Assembly: GCF_029813775.1 (NCBI RefSeq)
Contig: NZ_JARVKW010000026.1
Coordinates: forward strand, 1-64,000
Source: Streptomyces sp. DH24
GTDB taxonomy: Bacteria > Actinomycetota > Actinomycetes > Streptomycetales > Streptomycetaceae
Direction of reading: 5' to 3'
Length of the DNA: 64,000 bases
A program made the translations under genes and the position numbers. The notes beneath the pieces were generated by a model. That model was not told where the DNA came from. It worked only from the letters and a program-made list of their open reading frames with translations, and did not search any database. Of the stretch, positions 43,119 through 51,893 are shown one piece after another. Positions within the stretch are counted from its first letter, which is position 1, and each line of letters begins with the position of its first letter.

Positions 43119-44306
43119 TCAGCCGTCCAGCTCGTCCAGCGTCGCGTTGGACGGGCCGCGCGTCGCCCGGAGGTCGCGGGCCACGTCCTCGGCGGCGCCC
43201 AGCACCCGTACCGCGTTCTGCCAGGTCAGCTTGGCCAGGTCGGTCTTCGACCAGCCCCGGTCGAGCAGTTCGGCGACGAGGTTGGGGTAACCGGAGACGT
43301 CGTCCAGCCCGTCCGGGGTGAACGCCGTGCCGTCGTAGTCGCCGCCGATGCCGAGGTGGTCGATGCCGGCGGCCTCGCGCATGTGGTCCAGATGGTCGGC
43401 GACCGTGGCCGCCGTGGCGACCGGGCGCGGGTGGCGCTCCTCGAAGGCGCGGTGCACCTTCATCGCCTCGGCGGTGGTGTCGAGGTGGTGGAAGCCGTGG
43501 GCGCGCATGTTCTCGTCCGCGGCGGCCGTCCAGTCGACCGCCGCCTGGAGCACGAACTTCGGCACGAACGTCACCATCGCGACGCCCCCGTTGGCGGGCA
43601 GCCGCTCCAGCACGTCGTCCGGGATGTTGCGCGGATGGTCGCAGACGGCTCGCGCGGAGGAGTGCGAGAAGATCACCGGCGCGGACGTGGCGTCCAGCGC
43701 GTCCCGCATCGTCGTCGCCGCCACGTGCGAGAGGTCGACGAGCATGCCGAGGCGGTTCATCTCCCGCACGACCTCGCGGCCGAAGGCCGACAGACCGCCG
43801 ACGCCGGGCTCGTCCGTCGCCGAGTCCGCCCACGCCACGTTGTCGTTGTGGGTGAGGGTCAGGTAGCGGACGCCCAGCGCGTACAACCCGCGCAGGGTGG
43901 CCAGGGAGTTGGCGATCGAGTGGCCGCCCTCCGCACCCATGAGGGAGGCGATACGGCCCTCGGCGCGCGCCGCCTCCATGTCGGCCGCCGTCAGCGCCGG
44001 GGCCAGGTCCTGCGGGTAGCGCGCCAGCAACTGCCGTACGCAGTCGATCTGTTCGAGGGTCGCGGGCACCGGGTCGGGCAGGTCCGAGCGGACGTACACG
44101 GACCAGTACTGGGCGCCGACACCGCCCGCGCGCAGCCGCGGCAGGTCGGTGTGCAGATGGGCGCCCTGGTCGGTGGCGATGTCGCGGGCGCCGAGGTCGT
44201 AGCGGACCTGCTCGCGCAGCGCCCAGGGCAGGTCGTTGTGACCGTCGGCCACCGGGAACTCGCGCAGGAGTTCCCGGGCCCGGTCCAGGGCGGACGGGGT
44301 GGCCAT
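43119..44306 (-). CDS. Membrane dipeptidase (M19)
   Basis: A 395-residue zinc dipeptidase of the renal dipeptidase family. All ligands are present: HxD in FPVADGHNDLPWAL, the bridging Glu in SLMGAEGGHSI, His in LVDLSHVAATTM, FSHSSARAVCDHPRN and the Asp in GIGGDYDGTAF. It may hydrolyse dipeptides or beta-lactam-like substrates in the cytoplasm. ATG 44306 has GGGAAG upstream; a GTG at 44315 overlapping the purE stop is an alternative. It follows purE by a few bases, so it belongs to the pur operon. Confidence 0.93.
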   Translation of the reverse strand: MATPSALDRARELLREFPVADGHNDLPWALREQVRYDLGARDIATDQGAHLHTDLPRLRAGGVGAQYWSVYVRSDLPDPVPATLEQIDCVRQLLARYPQDLAPALTAADMEAARAEGRIASLMGAEGGHSIANSLATLRGLYALGVRYLTLTHNDNVAWADSATDEPGVGGLSAFGREVVREMNRLGMLVDLSHVAATTMRDALDATSAPVIFSHSSARAVCDHPRNIPDDVLERLPANGGVAMVTFVPKFVLQAAVDWTAAADENMRAHGFHHLDTTAEAMKVHRAFEERHPRPVATAATVADHLDHMREAAGIDHLGIGGDYDGTAFTPDGLDDVSGYPNLVAELLDRGWSKTDLAKLTWQNAVRVLGAAEDVARDLRATRGPSNATLDELDG

Positions 44307-44311
44307 CCGTG

Positions 44312-44839
44312 TCACTTCCCGAAGCCGAAGCCGGCCGTGCCGCTCTCGACCTTGGAGCGCAGCCGCCTGCCCTTCTCGGTGGCCTGGTCGTTCAGGTCCT
44401 GCTGGAACTCCCGCATGCGGCCGAGGAGTTCCTCGTCGTGCGCGGCGAGGATGCGGGCCGCGAGCAGACCGGCGTTGCGGGCACCGCCGACGGAGACGGT
44501 CGCCACCGGCACACCGGCCGGCATCTGCACGATGGACAGCAGGGAGTCCATGCCGTCCAGGTACTTCAGCGGCACGGGCACGCCGATCACGGGCAGCGGC
44601 GTGACCGAGGCGAGCATGCCGGGCAGATGGGCGGCGCCGCCCGCGCCCGCGATGATCGCCTTCAGGCCCCGGTCGGCGGCCTGCTCGCCGTACGCGATCA
44701 TCTCGCGCGGCATGCGGTGCGCGGAGACGACGTCGACCTCGTAGGCGATCTCGAACTCGTCCAGGGCCTTGGCGGCGGCCTCCATGACGGGCCAGTCGGA
44801 GTCCGACCCCATGACGATGCCGACAACGGGGCTGCTCAT
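44312..44839 (-). CDS. purE: 5-(carboxyamino)imidazole ribonucleotide mutase
   Basis: A 175-residue class I PurE, which moves the carboxylate of N5-CAIR to C4 in purine synthesis. GIVMGSDSDWPVMEAAAKALDEF and EVDVVSAHRMPREMIAYG are diagnostic. AGAGGAAHLPGMLASVTPLPVIGVPV holds the active-site loop. Its ATG overlaps the purK stop by four bases (ATGA), so the two are translationally coupled and work in sequence. Confidence 0.97.
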   Translation of the reverse strand: MSSPVVGIVMGSDSDWPVMEAAAKALDEFEIAYEVDVVSAHRMPREMIAYGEQAADRGLKAIIAGAGGAAHLPGMLASVTPLPVIGVPVPLKYLDGMDSLLSIVQMPAGVPVATVSVGGARNAGLLAARILAAHDEELLGRMREFQQDLNDQATEKGRRLRSKVESGTAGFGFGK

Positions 44840-45975
44840 TCGGTGATCGTGCCTCTCAGGTAGCCGGCAGCGTGACGGGCGCGCTCCAGCACGTCGTCCA
44901 GGTCGTCGCCGTAGGTGTTGACGTGGCCCACCTTGCGGCCGGGCTTCACGTCCTTGCCGTACATGTGGATCTTGAGCTGGGGGTCGCGGGCCATGCAGTG
45001 CAGGTACGCGGAGTACATGTCCGGGAAGTCGCCGCCGAGGACGTTGACCATGACCGTCCACGTGGCGCGCGGGCGCGGGTCGCCAAGCGGGAGGTCGAGG
45101 ACGGCGCGGACGTGGTTGGCGAACTGGCTGGTGACCGCGCCGTCCATGGACCAGTGGCCGGAGTTGTGCGGGCGCATCGCGAGCTCGTTGACGAGGACGC
45201 GGCCGTCGCGGGTCTGGAACAGCTCGACGGCGAGGTGGCCGACGACGCCGAGTTCCTTCGCGATGGTCAGCGCCATCTCCTCGGCCTTCAGGGCGAGGCC
45301 CTCGTCGAGGTCAGGGGCGGGCGCGATCACCGTGTCGCACACGCCGTTCACCTGCCGGGACTCCACGACCGGGTACGCCACGGCCTGGCCGTGCGGGGAG
45401 CGGACCACGTTGGCGGCCAGCTCGCGCACGAAGTCGACCTTCTCCTCGGCGAGCACCGGGACGCCGGCCCGGAACGGCTCGGCGGCCTCCTCGACGGAGT
45501 CCACGACCCACACGCCCTTGCCGTCGTAGCCGCCGCGGACGGTCTTGAGGACGACCGGGAAGCCGTCGCCCTCGGCGGCGAAGGCCGCCACGTCCTGCGG
45601 ATCGGAGACGATGCGGTGCCGCGGGCAGGGCACGCCGATCGCGGTGAGCTTCTGGCGCATCACGCCCTTGTCCTGGGCGTGCACGAGCGCGTCGGGACCC
45701 GGGCGCACGGGGATGCCGTCCGCCTCCAGGGCCCTGAGGTGCTCGGTGGGCACGTGCTCGTGATCGAAGGTGATCACGTCACAGCCGCGCGCGAAGTCAC
45801 GCAGCGTGTCCAGGTCGCGATAGTCGCCGATGACGACGTCGCTCACCACCTGTGCCGCGGAATCCTGAGGAGTGTCACTGAGGAGCTTGAATTTGATGCC
45901 CAACGGGATGCCCGCCTCGTGTGTCATACGAGCGAGCTGACCACCGCCGACCATGCCGACTACCGGAAACGTCAC
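44836..45975 (-). CDS. purK: 5-(carboxyamino)imidazole ribonucleotide synthase
   Basis: A 379-residue ATP-grasp enzyme that carboxylates AIR to N5-CAIR using ATP and bicarbonate. GTG 45975 opens VTFPVVGMVGGGQLARMTHEAG. ATP-grasp motifs are VVLKTVRGGYDGKGVWVV, LAEEKVDFVRELAANVVR and VLVNELAMRPHNSGHWSMDGAVTSQFANHVRAVL. It is the first gene of a leftward operon with purE, the dipeptidase and perhaps the degenerate dipeptidase. It is divergent from gtrA. Confidence 0.97.
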   Translation of the reverse strand: MTFPVVGMVGGGQLARMTHEAGIPLGIKFKLLSDTPQDSAAQVVSDVVIGDYRDLDTLRDFARGCDVITFDHEHVPTEHLRALEADGIPVRPGPDALVHAQDKGVMRQKLTAIGVPCPRHRIVSDPQDVAAFAAEGDGFPVVLKTVRGGYDGKGVWVVDSVEEAAEPFRAGVPVLAEEKVDFVRELAANVVRSPHGQAVAYPVVESRQVNGVCDTVIAPAPDLDEGLALKAEEMALTIAKELGVVGHLAVELFQTRDGRVLVNELAMRPHNSGHWSMDGAVTSQFANHVRAVLDLPLGDPRPRATWTVMVNVLGGDFPDMYSAYLHCMARDPQLKIHMYGKDVKPGRKVGHVNTYGDDLDDVLERARHAAGYLRGTITE

Positions 45976-46140
45976 CTCTCTAGGGTATCGGCCACGCCGG
46001 CATGGCCGGTTTCCGGACCGTCCGGGAGCCATTACCGGCCGTGCGGCCCGGTCCCGCCACCGTTCGCCAGGAAGATCGCGCGCAGGGGTGGTTAGCATGG
46101 CGTGATTGACCCAACCGACCAGACGGGGGCCTGCACGACC

Positions 46141-46647
46141 ATGGAACGCGGTTCCTCGGGGCTCCGACGGATCGCCCACGAAGTCGCCAAGTTCGGCGCG
46201 GTGGGCGGTGCCGGTGTGCTGGTCAACCTGCTCGTGTTCAACCTGGTGCGGCACACCACCGACCTCCAGGTGGTGCGGGCGGGCGTCATAGCGACCGTCG
46301 TCGCGATCGCCTTCAACTACGTCGGCTTCCGCTACTTCACCTACCGGGACCGCGACAAGAGCCGCCGCACCCGGGAACTGACCCTGTTCCTGCTGTTCAG
46401 CGCGATCGGCCTGGTCATCGAGAACGGCGTGCTGTACGTGGCGACGTACGGCTTCGGCTGGAACACGCCGCTGCAGAACAACATCTTCAAGTTCGTCGGC
46501 ATCGGCGTCGCCACCCTGTTCCGCTTCTGGTCCTACCGCACGTGGGTCTTTCGCGCGCTGCCGGCCCACGGGGCGGTGGCCGACGTGGAGGCGCTCCTGA
46601 AGAAGGAACGGGAGAAGGCCAAGCGGAAGCAGCGCGTACGCGCCTGA
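46141..46647 (+). CDS. GtrA-like membrane protein
   Basis: A 168-residue GtrA-family protein with four hydrophobic spans (about 18-40, 45-65, 78-98, 108-130) and a charged, Lys-rich C-terminus. KFGAVGGAGVLVNLLVFNLV and VAIAFNYVGFRYFTYRDRDKSRR are the family blocks, and FKFVGIGVATLFRFWSYRTWVF closes the core. GtrA proteins are thought to help move polyprenyl-linked sugars across the membrane, fitting the glycopolymer genes in this window. The in-frame GTG at 46102 is a less likely start. Confidence 0.88.
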   Translation: MERGSSGLRRIAHEVAKFGAVGGAGVLVNLLVFNLVRHTTDLQVVRAGVIATVVAIAFNYVGFRYFTYRDRDKSRRTRELTLFLLFSAIGLVIENGVLYVATYGFGWNTPLQNNIFKFVGIGVATLFRFWSYRTWVFRALPAHGAVADVEALLKKEREKAKRKQRVRA

Positions 46648-46693
46648 CCTGCGCCTTTCTCGATGCCGCTCCCGTTCCCGATGCCGCTCCCGC

Positions 46694-47971
46694 TCAGCGG
46701 ACCGTCTGCTCCTGCGCGCCCCGCTTCGACGGTGGCGTACGCGACAGGAACAGACCGAACACCGGCGGCTTGGTCTGGAGCATCTCCAGGCGCCCCCCGT
46801 CGGCCTCCGCCAGGTCACGGGCCACGGCCAGGCCGATGCCCGTGGAGTTGCGTCCGCTGATCGTCCGCTCGAAGATCCGCGCCCCCAGGTCCGGCGGTAC
46901 GCCGGGCCCCTCGTCGGTGACCTCGATGACGGCCTGGTTGCCCGTGACGCGGGTGCGCAGCGCGACCGTGCCGCCGCCGTGCATCAGCGAGTTCTCGATC
47001 AGCGCGGCCAGCACCTGCGCCACCGCGCCCGGCGTGCCGACGGCCTCCAGATGCCGCTTGCCGGAGCTGACGATGGCCCGGCCGGCCTGGCGGTAGGCCG
47101 GACGCCACTCGGCGAGCTGCTGCTGGATGACCTCGTCCAGGTCGAAGGTGACGGCGGAGCCGGTGCGCGGGTCGCGGGAGTTCGTCAGCAGCCGCTGCAC
47201 CACGTCCGTCAGCCGCTCCACCTGCGCCAGCGCGATGGTCGCCTCCTCCTTCACGGTGGCCAGGTCCTCGGTGAGGGTGATCTCCTCCAGGCGCATGGAC
47301 AGCGCGGTCAGCGGGGTGCGCAGCTGGTGGGAGGCGTCGGCGGCCAGGCGGCGCTCGGCGGTGAGCATGCGGGCGATGCGCTCGGCGGAGGCGTCCAGCA
47401 CGTCCGCCACCCGGTCCAGCTCGGGGACGCCGTACCGCTTGTGCCGGGGCCGCGGGTCGCCGGAGCCGAGGCGCTCGGCGGTCTCGGCGAGGTCGGTGAG
47501 CGGGGAGGCGAGCCGGTTGGCCTGGCGCACCGCGAGCAGGACGGCCGCGATGACCGCGAGCAGCGCCACCGCGCCGATGATCAGCAGCGTGCGGCCGACC
47601 TCGCGGGTCACCTCCGAGCGGGGCTCCTCCACGACGACGGTCTCGCCGCCCTCGCCGATGGCCTCGCCCCGGATGACGTCGCCCTCGGGCTTGGAGCCGA
47701 CTTGGATGGCCCGCTCCCCGGGGATGCGGATCACGGCGTAGCGCTGCTGGGCGACCTGCTCGACCTGGGCGCGCAGCACCTCGGTGTCGACGTGCTCGGT
47801 GGTGAGCAGCCTGCTGTCGACGATGCTGGCCAGGCGCAGCGCCTCGGACTCCACGCGCTCCTGGGCGCTGTTGCTGATCGTCCGGGTCTCGACGATCACG
47901 AGGGAGACGCCGAAGACGGCGATCACGACGAGCACCACGGCGAGCGTGGACTGGATCAGTCGGCGGCGCAT
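46694..47971 (-). CDS. Two-component sensor histidine kinase
   Basis: A 425-residue sensor kinase. Two membrane spans (about 6-28 and 128-148) flank an extracytoplasmic sensor of about 100 residues. After a HAMP linker, the phosphoacceptor His215 is in ADASHQLRTPLTALS. The ATP domain has ENSLMHGGG, VTDEGPGVPPDLG and GIGLAVARDLAEADGG. It follows its response regulator by 58 bases on the same strand. The signal is unknown. Confidence 0.93.
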   Translation of the reverse strand: MRRRLIQSTLAVVLVVIAVFGVSLVIVETRTISNSAQERVESEALRLASIVDSRLLTTEHVDTEVLRAQVEQVAQQRYAVIRIPGERAIQVGSKPEGDVIRGEAIGEGGETVVVEEPRSEVTREVGRTLLIIGAVALLAVIAAVLLAVRQANRLASPLTDLAETAERLGSGDPRPRHKRYGVPELDRVADVLDASAERIARMLTAERRLAADASHQLRTPLTALSMRLEEITLTEDLATVKEEATIALAQVERLTDVVQRLLTNSRDPRTGSAVTFDLDEVIQQQLAEWRPAYRQAGRAIVSSGKRHLEAVGTPGAVAQVLAALIENSLMHGGGTVALRTRVTGNQAVIEVTDEGPGVPPDLGARIFERTISGRNSTGIGLAVARDLAEADGGRLEMLQTKPPVFGLFLSRTPPSKRGAQEQTVR

Positions 47972-48029
47972 GTCCTCTTACCCGTGTCCTCTGGCCCGTC
48001 GCCCCGCGAAGCCGCGGACGTCCGGGGGG

Positions 48030-48707
48030 TCAGTTCTTCTCGAAGCGGAAGCCCACGCCGCGCACGGTCGCGATGTAGCGGGGGTTCGCCGCGTCGTCGC
48101 CGAGCTTCTTGCGCAGCCAGGAGATGTGCATGTCGAGGGTCTTCGTGGAGGACCACCAGGTGGTGTCCCATACCTCGCGCATCAGCTGGTCGCGGGTGAC
48201 GACCCGGCCGGCGTCGCGCACGAGCACCCGCAGCAGGTCGAACTCCTTGGCCGTGAGCTGCAGTTCCTCCTCGCCCATCCAGGCGCGGTGCGACTCGACG
48301 TCGATGCGCACCCCGTGCGTGGCGGGCGGCTGCTGGGGCTCGGCGGCGCCGCGCCGCAGCAGGGCCCGGACGCGGGCGAGCAGCTCGGCGAGCCGGAACG
48401 GCTTGGTGACGTAGTCGTCGGCGCCCGCGTCCAGGCCCACCACGGTGTCGACCTCGTCGGCACGCGCGGTGAGGATGAGGATCGGCACGCCGTGGCCGTC
48501 GGCGCGCAGTCGGCGGGCGACCTCCAGGCCGTCCATGCCCGGCAGGCCGAGGTCCAGCACGACCAGGTCGACGCCGCCCCGCAGCCCCGCGTCGAGCGCG
48601 GCGGGTCCGTCCTCACGGACCTCGACCTCGTACCCTTCGCGGCGCAGTGCGCGGGCCAGCGGCTCCGAGATGGACGCGTCGTCCTCGGCGAGCAGTACAC
48701 GGGTCAT
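48030..48707 (-). CDS. OmpR-family response regulator
   Basis: A 225-residue response regulator. The receiver domain has the acidic pair in LLAEDDASI, phosphoacceptor Asp52 in LVVLDLGLPGMDGLEVA, Thr80 and Lys102. The winged-helix DNA-binding domain ends TLDMHISWLRKKLGDDAANPRYIATVRGVGFRF, the OmpR/PhoB signature. ATG 48707 (MTRVLLAEDD) is preferred over a start nine codons upstream. Direct repeats upstream (48762-48791) are a candidate binding site for it. Confidence 0.95.
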   Translation of the reverse strand: MTRVLLAEDDASISEPLARALRREGYEVEVREDGPAALDAGLRGGVDLVVLDLGLPGMDGLEVARRLRADGHGVPILILTARADEVDTVVGLDAGADDYVTKPFRLAELLARVRALLRRGAAEPQQPPATHGVRIDVESHRAWMGEEELQLTAKEFDLLRVLVRDAGRVVTRDQLMREVWDTTWWSSTKTLDMHISWLRKKLGDDAANPRYIATVRGVGFRFEKN

Positions 48708-48761
48708 GAAGTGATGGTAGTCCCGTGACGACAAGAGCCGGGGTGTGATCGCCGAGCTCGT

Positions 48762-48791
48762 TTCTTACCCCCCGCACACCGGGTTCTTACC
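48762..48791. promoter_or_regulatory. TTCTTACC direct repeats, candidate response-regulator site
   Basis: TTCTTACC occurs at 48762-48769 and exactly again at 48784-48791, 22 bp apart, two helical turns. OmpR-family regulators commonly bind tandem repeats at one or two turns. The site lies 55 bases upstream of the regulator's own start, in the gap shared with the divergent peptide transporter. A near copy in opposite orientation (GGTAAGGA) is at 48836. Confidence 0.6.
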
Positions 48792-48832
48792 TCCGGGGGC
48801 TGGTGGCCGGACCTGTGGCTGTGGGGTGCGAT

Positions 48833-48910
48833 CCTGGTAAGGACCTTGGAAAAGGTGGCTGCGGTTCCCCCGTCACCTGTGATCCGCGTCTCAAGTCCTT
48901 CCATACCAGG
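48833..48910 (+). ncRNA. Structured leader element upstream of POT transporter
   Basis: CCTGGTA AGGAC (48833-48844) pairs with GTCCT (48896-48900) and TACCAGG (48904-48910): twelve base pairs with a TCCA bulge. The stem encloses an inner AGGTG/CACCT helix. The element stands about 300 nt upstream of the transporter and about 45 nt before a terminator-like hairpin. It resembles a riboswitch aptamer in architecture, but I cannot match it to any known class. It could instead act on the minus strand. Confidence 0.35.
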
Positions 48911-48917
48911 CAGTGTC

Positions 48918-48946
48918 CTGACGTATGGTGAATCAACGCCTGTAGC
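48918..48946 (+). promoter_or_regulatory. Possible POT transporter promoter
   Basis: CTGACG (48918-48923), a 17-nt spacer and TGTAGC (48941-48946). Both boxes are moderate. If used, transcription would start just before the hairpin at 48956 and exclude the structured element at 48833-48910, so the two readings compete. Confidence 0.35.
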
Positions 48947-48955
48947 ACCGCGGGG

Positions 48956-48990
48956 ACCTTTGGCGAGCCGGTTCGCCGAAGGTCGCTTTT
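48956..48990 (+). terminator. Terminator-like hairpin in POT leader
   Basis: ACCTTTGGCGA (48956-48966) pairs with TCGCCGAAGGT (48973-48983) in eleven pairs, one a wobble, with a six-base loop, followed by CGCTTTT. A short T-run after a hairpin is uncommon in this GC-rich genome. It lies in the 5' leader of a gene rather than after one, so it may attenuate transcription into the transporter. Confidence 0.5.
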
Positions 48991-49214
48991 GCGTGCGGGC
49001 TGGTGCGCCAGCCCTGAACCGAACGACCTGTGGCCGGGCCTCGCAGCGCATCGACGCGCGCAGAGGCGTGGATCCCGGTGGGCGCCGCCCACCGCTCCGT
49101 GATCCGGAGCGGACTCCCCCTGGGCGTGGGGTGGACGGCCCTCCGCCGGTGCCGGCCTCCCCCACCGGGCGCGCATCGCATCTGGGAGCGCGTCCCGACC
49201 AGCAAGGATCGACC

Positions 49215-50711
49215 ATGGCGTCCAGCCTGACGAAGGACTCGGTCAACCCGGGCACCCCCGGGTCCGAGAAGACCTTCTTCGGCCACCCCCGCGGACTGGC
49301 CACTCTCTTCATGACCGAGATGTGGGAGCGGTTCTCCTACTACGGCATGAGGGCTCTGCTCCCGCTGTACCTCGTCGCACCGGGCGGCCTGAACCTCGAC
49401 GCCGCCACGGCGACGGCGATCTACTCCGTCTACGTGTCGCTGGTCTACCTGCTGGCGATGCCCGGCGGCTGGTTCGGCGACCGGGTCTGGGGCCCCCGCA
49501 GGACCGTCGCCGTCGCCGGCGCGGTCATCATGCTGGGCCACCTGACGCTGGCCCTGCCCTCCTCCGGCACCTTCTACGCGGGCCTCGGCCTGGTCGCGAT
49601 CGGTTCCGGTCTGCTGAAGGCCAACATCTCCACGATGGTCGGCCACCTCTACGACGGCCCGGACGACCCGCGCCGTGACGGCGGCTTCACCGTCTTCTAC
49701 ATGGGCATCAACCTGGGTGCCTTCGCCGCGCCGCTGATCATCGGCACCATCGGCGAGAGCGTGAACTGGCACCTGGGCTTCGCCCTCGCCGCGCTCGGCA
49801 TGGGGCTCGGGCTCGTGCAGTTCCTGTTCGGCAGCCGTCACCTGGCCGACCGCTCCAGCGTCGTCCCGAAGCCGCTGACGGCCGACGAGAAGGCGTCCAC
49901 CCTGCGCAAGGCCGCCGTGTGGGCAGGCATCGCCGTCGTCTTCTACGCGATCGTCGGCTTCTCCGGCGTCTACACGCTGAACTGGATCCTGGTCCCGCTG
50001 ACCCTGCTCGGCGTGATCATCCCGGTGATGGTGCTGGTCAACATCAAGCGCGACAAGGAACTCGACCGCGCCGAGCAGTCGAAGATGTCCGCGTACATCT
50101 GGTTCTTCGTCGCCGCGGCCGTCTTCTGGATGATCTACGACCAGGGCGGTTCGACCCTGTCGATCTTCGCCGACTCCTCCGCCGACAACAGCGTCCTCGG
50201 CTGGGAGTTCCCGGTCTCCTGGTACCAGTCGGTCAACCCGGTCCTGATCATGGCCCTGGCCCCGGTCTTCGCCTGGTTCTGGCTGGCGCTGAACCGGCGC
50301 GGCAAGGAGCCGAGCACGATCGTGAAGTTCGCCTCGGGTCTGGTCCTGGTCGGCGCGTCGTTCTTCCTCTTCCTGGCCCCGCTGTCCATCGCCGACGGCG
50401 GCCACAAGGCGGCGGCGCTGTGGCTGGTGGCGATCTACTTCACGCAGACCGTCGGTGAGCTGCTGCTCTCCCCGGTCGGCCTGTCGGTCACCACGAAGAT
50501 GGCGCCCGCGAAGTACGCCTCGCAGATGATGGGCGTCTGGTTCCTGGCCGTCACCGCCGGTGACGCCACGACCGGTCTGCTCTCCATCGCCGGTGTCGAC
50601 CTCAACCGGACGGGCGTCGTCGCCCTGGAGGCCACGCTCGCCGTGGTCGCCGGTGTCGCGGTGTGGATGTACCGCAACAAGGTCAAGGAGCTCATGGGCG
50701 ACGTCCGCTGA
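49215..50711 (+). CDS. POT-family proton-coupled peptide transporter
   Basis: A 498-residue major-facilitator protein of the proton-dependent oligopeptide transporter (POT/PTR2) family with about 14 hydrophobic spans. The ExxER motif for proton coupling is in TEMWERFSYYGMRALLPLYLV, and GSGLLKANISTMVGHLYDGPDDPRRDGGFTVFYMGINLGAF is the PTR2 signature region. WEFPVSWYQSVNPVLIMALAPVFAW is also conserved. ATG 49215 has AAGGAT seven bases upstream. It imports di- and tripeptides. It is divergent from the two-component system. Confidence 0.95.
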   Translation: MASSLTKDSVNPGTPGSEKTFFGHPRGLATLFMTEMWERFSYYGMRALLPLYLVAPGGLNLDAATATAIYSVYVSLVYLLAMPGGWFGDRVWGPRRTVAVAGAVIMLGHLTLALPSSGTFYAGLGLVAIGSGLLKANISTMVGHLYDGPDDPRRDGGFTVFYMGINLGAFAAPLIIGTIGESVNWHLGFALAALGMGLGLVQFLFGSRHLADRSSVVPKPLTADEKASTLRKAAVWAGIAVVFYAIVGFSGVYTLNWILVPLTLLGVIIPVMVLVNIKRDKELDRAEQSKMSAYIWFFVAAAVFWMIYDQGGSTLSIFADSSADNSVLGWEFPVSWYQSVNPVLIMALAPVFAWFWLALNRRGKEPSTIVKFASGLVLVGASFFLFLAPLSIADGGHKAAALWLVAIYFTQTVGELLLSPVGLSVTTKMAPAKYASQMMGVWFLAVTAGDATTGLLSIAGVDLNRTGVVALEATLAVVAGVAVWMYRNKVKELMGDVR

Positions 50712-51031
50712 CACACGCCCCGCTCAACGCGCGGAAGGGCCGCCGCACCGTGAGGGGCGGGCGCCCGTTGGTGGTTTGGCGGGGCGGGGTGGGGTGGGAG
50801 GTGGGGGGTGCGCGTGCGGTACGTGCACGTGGGCGGTGCGCGTGCGGGCGATGCGCGCCTTCTCGCGTGGGCGATGCGGTGCAGCCCCGCGCCGACGGAC
50901 AGTGCGGGCGCGCACGAGGAGGGCCGGGGGTGGGCCCCGCGCGTCGGCGGACAGTGCCGTGCGTACGAGGGAGGCCGGGGTGGGCCCCGCGCCTGCGGTT
51001 GCGTGAGAGGCCCGGTTCCGCCCGCGCGGGC
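50712..51031. other. 320-bp G-rich convergent region
   Basis: This gap between the rightward transporter and the leftward PrsI gene has extreme G/C composition and short GTGCG-type repeats. I find no gene. A degenerate direct repeat is given separately. No simple terminator hairpin stands out. Confidence 0.5.
50896..50992. repeat. Degenerate 45-47 bp direct repeat
   Basis: CGGACAGTGC at 50896 and at 50948 each lead, through a similar stretch, to TGGGCCCCGCGC at 50931 and 50981. The two copies (about 47 and 45 bp) are in tandem, differ by small indels and look like a decayed duplication in the convergent gap. Confidence 0.6.
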
Positions 51032-51649
51032 CTACGCGGGAGCCCCCAGCTCCGCCCACACGGTCTTGCCCGCTACGCCGGGGGTCCGGAAGACGCCCCA
51101 GTCCAGGCACAGCCGCTGGACGATGAACATGCCGTGGCCGCCGGGGCGCCCGGCGCGGTGCGGGGTGCGTGGCGACGGCTGGCCCGTGCCGCGGTCGGAG
51201 ACCTCGACGCGGATCACCTTGTTGTCGCAGGCGATCCCCAGCTGGTCCGGGCCCTCGGCGTGCAGACAGGCGTTGGTGACCAGCTCGGACACGACCAGCA
51301 GGACGTCCTCCGCGGCGGCCCGCTGGTCGGCGGTCGCGGCGGGGAGCCAGCCCCACGCGTACAGCGCCTGGCGGGTGAAGTCGCGGGCGAGCGGCACCAC
51401 TCCGCTCTGGTCCTCGAAGCTGAGCCTGCGTACCTGCTGACGCCCTCCGGACGCCACGGACGGCACGGCGGTCACCGGACCGCCGCCGGAGCCGCCGGTC
51501 GCCGGCCCACCGCCCTGGTCCCCCGGAGCCGCCGCCGACAGGGCCCGCTCGGGCACCCCGGTCGCCGGTACGCCCCCGTCGGACGCCCCGGAAGCGCCGC
51601 TGGGCTCCGGACCGCGGTCGCCCGGCGGGTAAGGCCGGGTGGTGCTCAT
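51032..51649 (-). CDS. prsI: Anti-sigma factor, RsbW-like kinase (PrsI)
   Basis: A 205-residue protein with a Gly/Pro-rich N-terminal tail of about 75 residues, then a GHKL ATPase domain of the RsbW/SpoIIAB type: VLLVVSELVTNACLHAEGPDQL (N-box), VIRVEVSDRGTGQPSPR (G1) and GRPGGHGMFIVQRLCLDWG (G2). It should bind SigI and phosphorylate ArsI. In S. coelicolor a partner-switching system PrsI/ArsI/SigI is described with this composition; the match is by recall of gene order. Confidence 0.85.
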   Translation of the reverse strand: MSTTRPYPPGDRGPEPSGASGASDGGVPATGVPERALSAAAPGDQGGGPATGGSGGGPVTAVPSVASGGRQQVRRLSFEDQSGVVPLARDFTRQALYAWGWLPAATADQRAAAEDVLLVVSELVTNACLHAEGPDQLGIACDNKVIRVEVSDRGTGQPSPRTPHRAGRPGGHGMFIVQRLCLDWGVFRTPGVAGKTVWAELGAPA

Positions 51650-51893
51650 CAGCGCTTCACCTCACCGATTCACCAGTTCACGATTCTCAACGTCACTGCA
51701 CTGCCGGTCGCCCCGACCGTGGGGCGCGTCACCCCACGGGGTACCCACCGTCACGGCGTTCGACCGGTCCAGGTTGTCTCCTGCCCTGCCATTCCGGCAG
51801 AACACCCCTGTATTCGGCACGGACGGCACGACAGGAGCGATCCGCCGGTCACACGGTGACTCGGGGGGCATGGCCACGACCCGGCCCGCCCGC

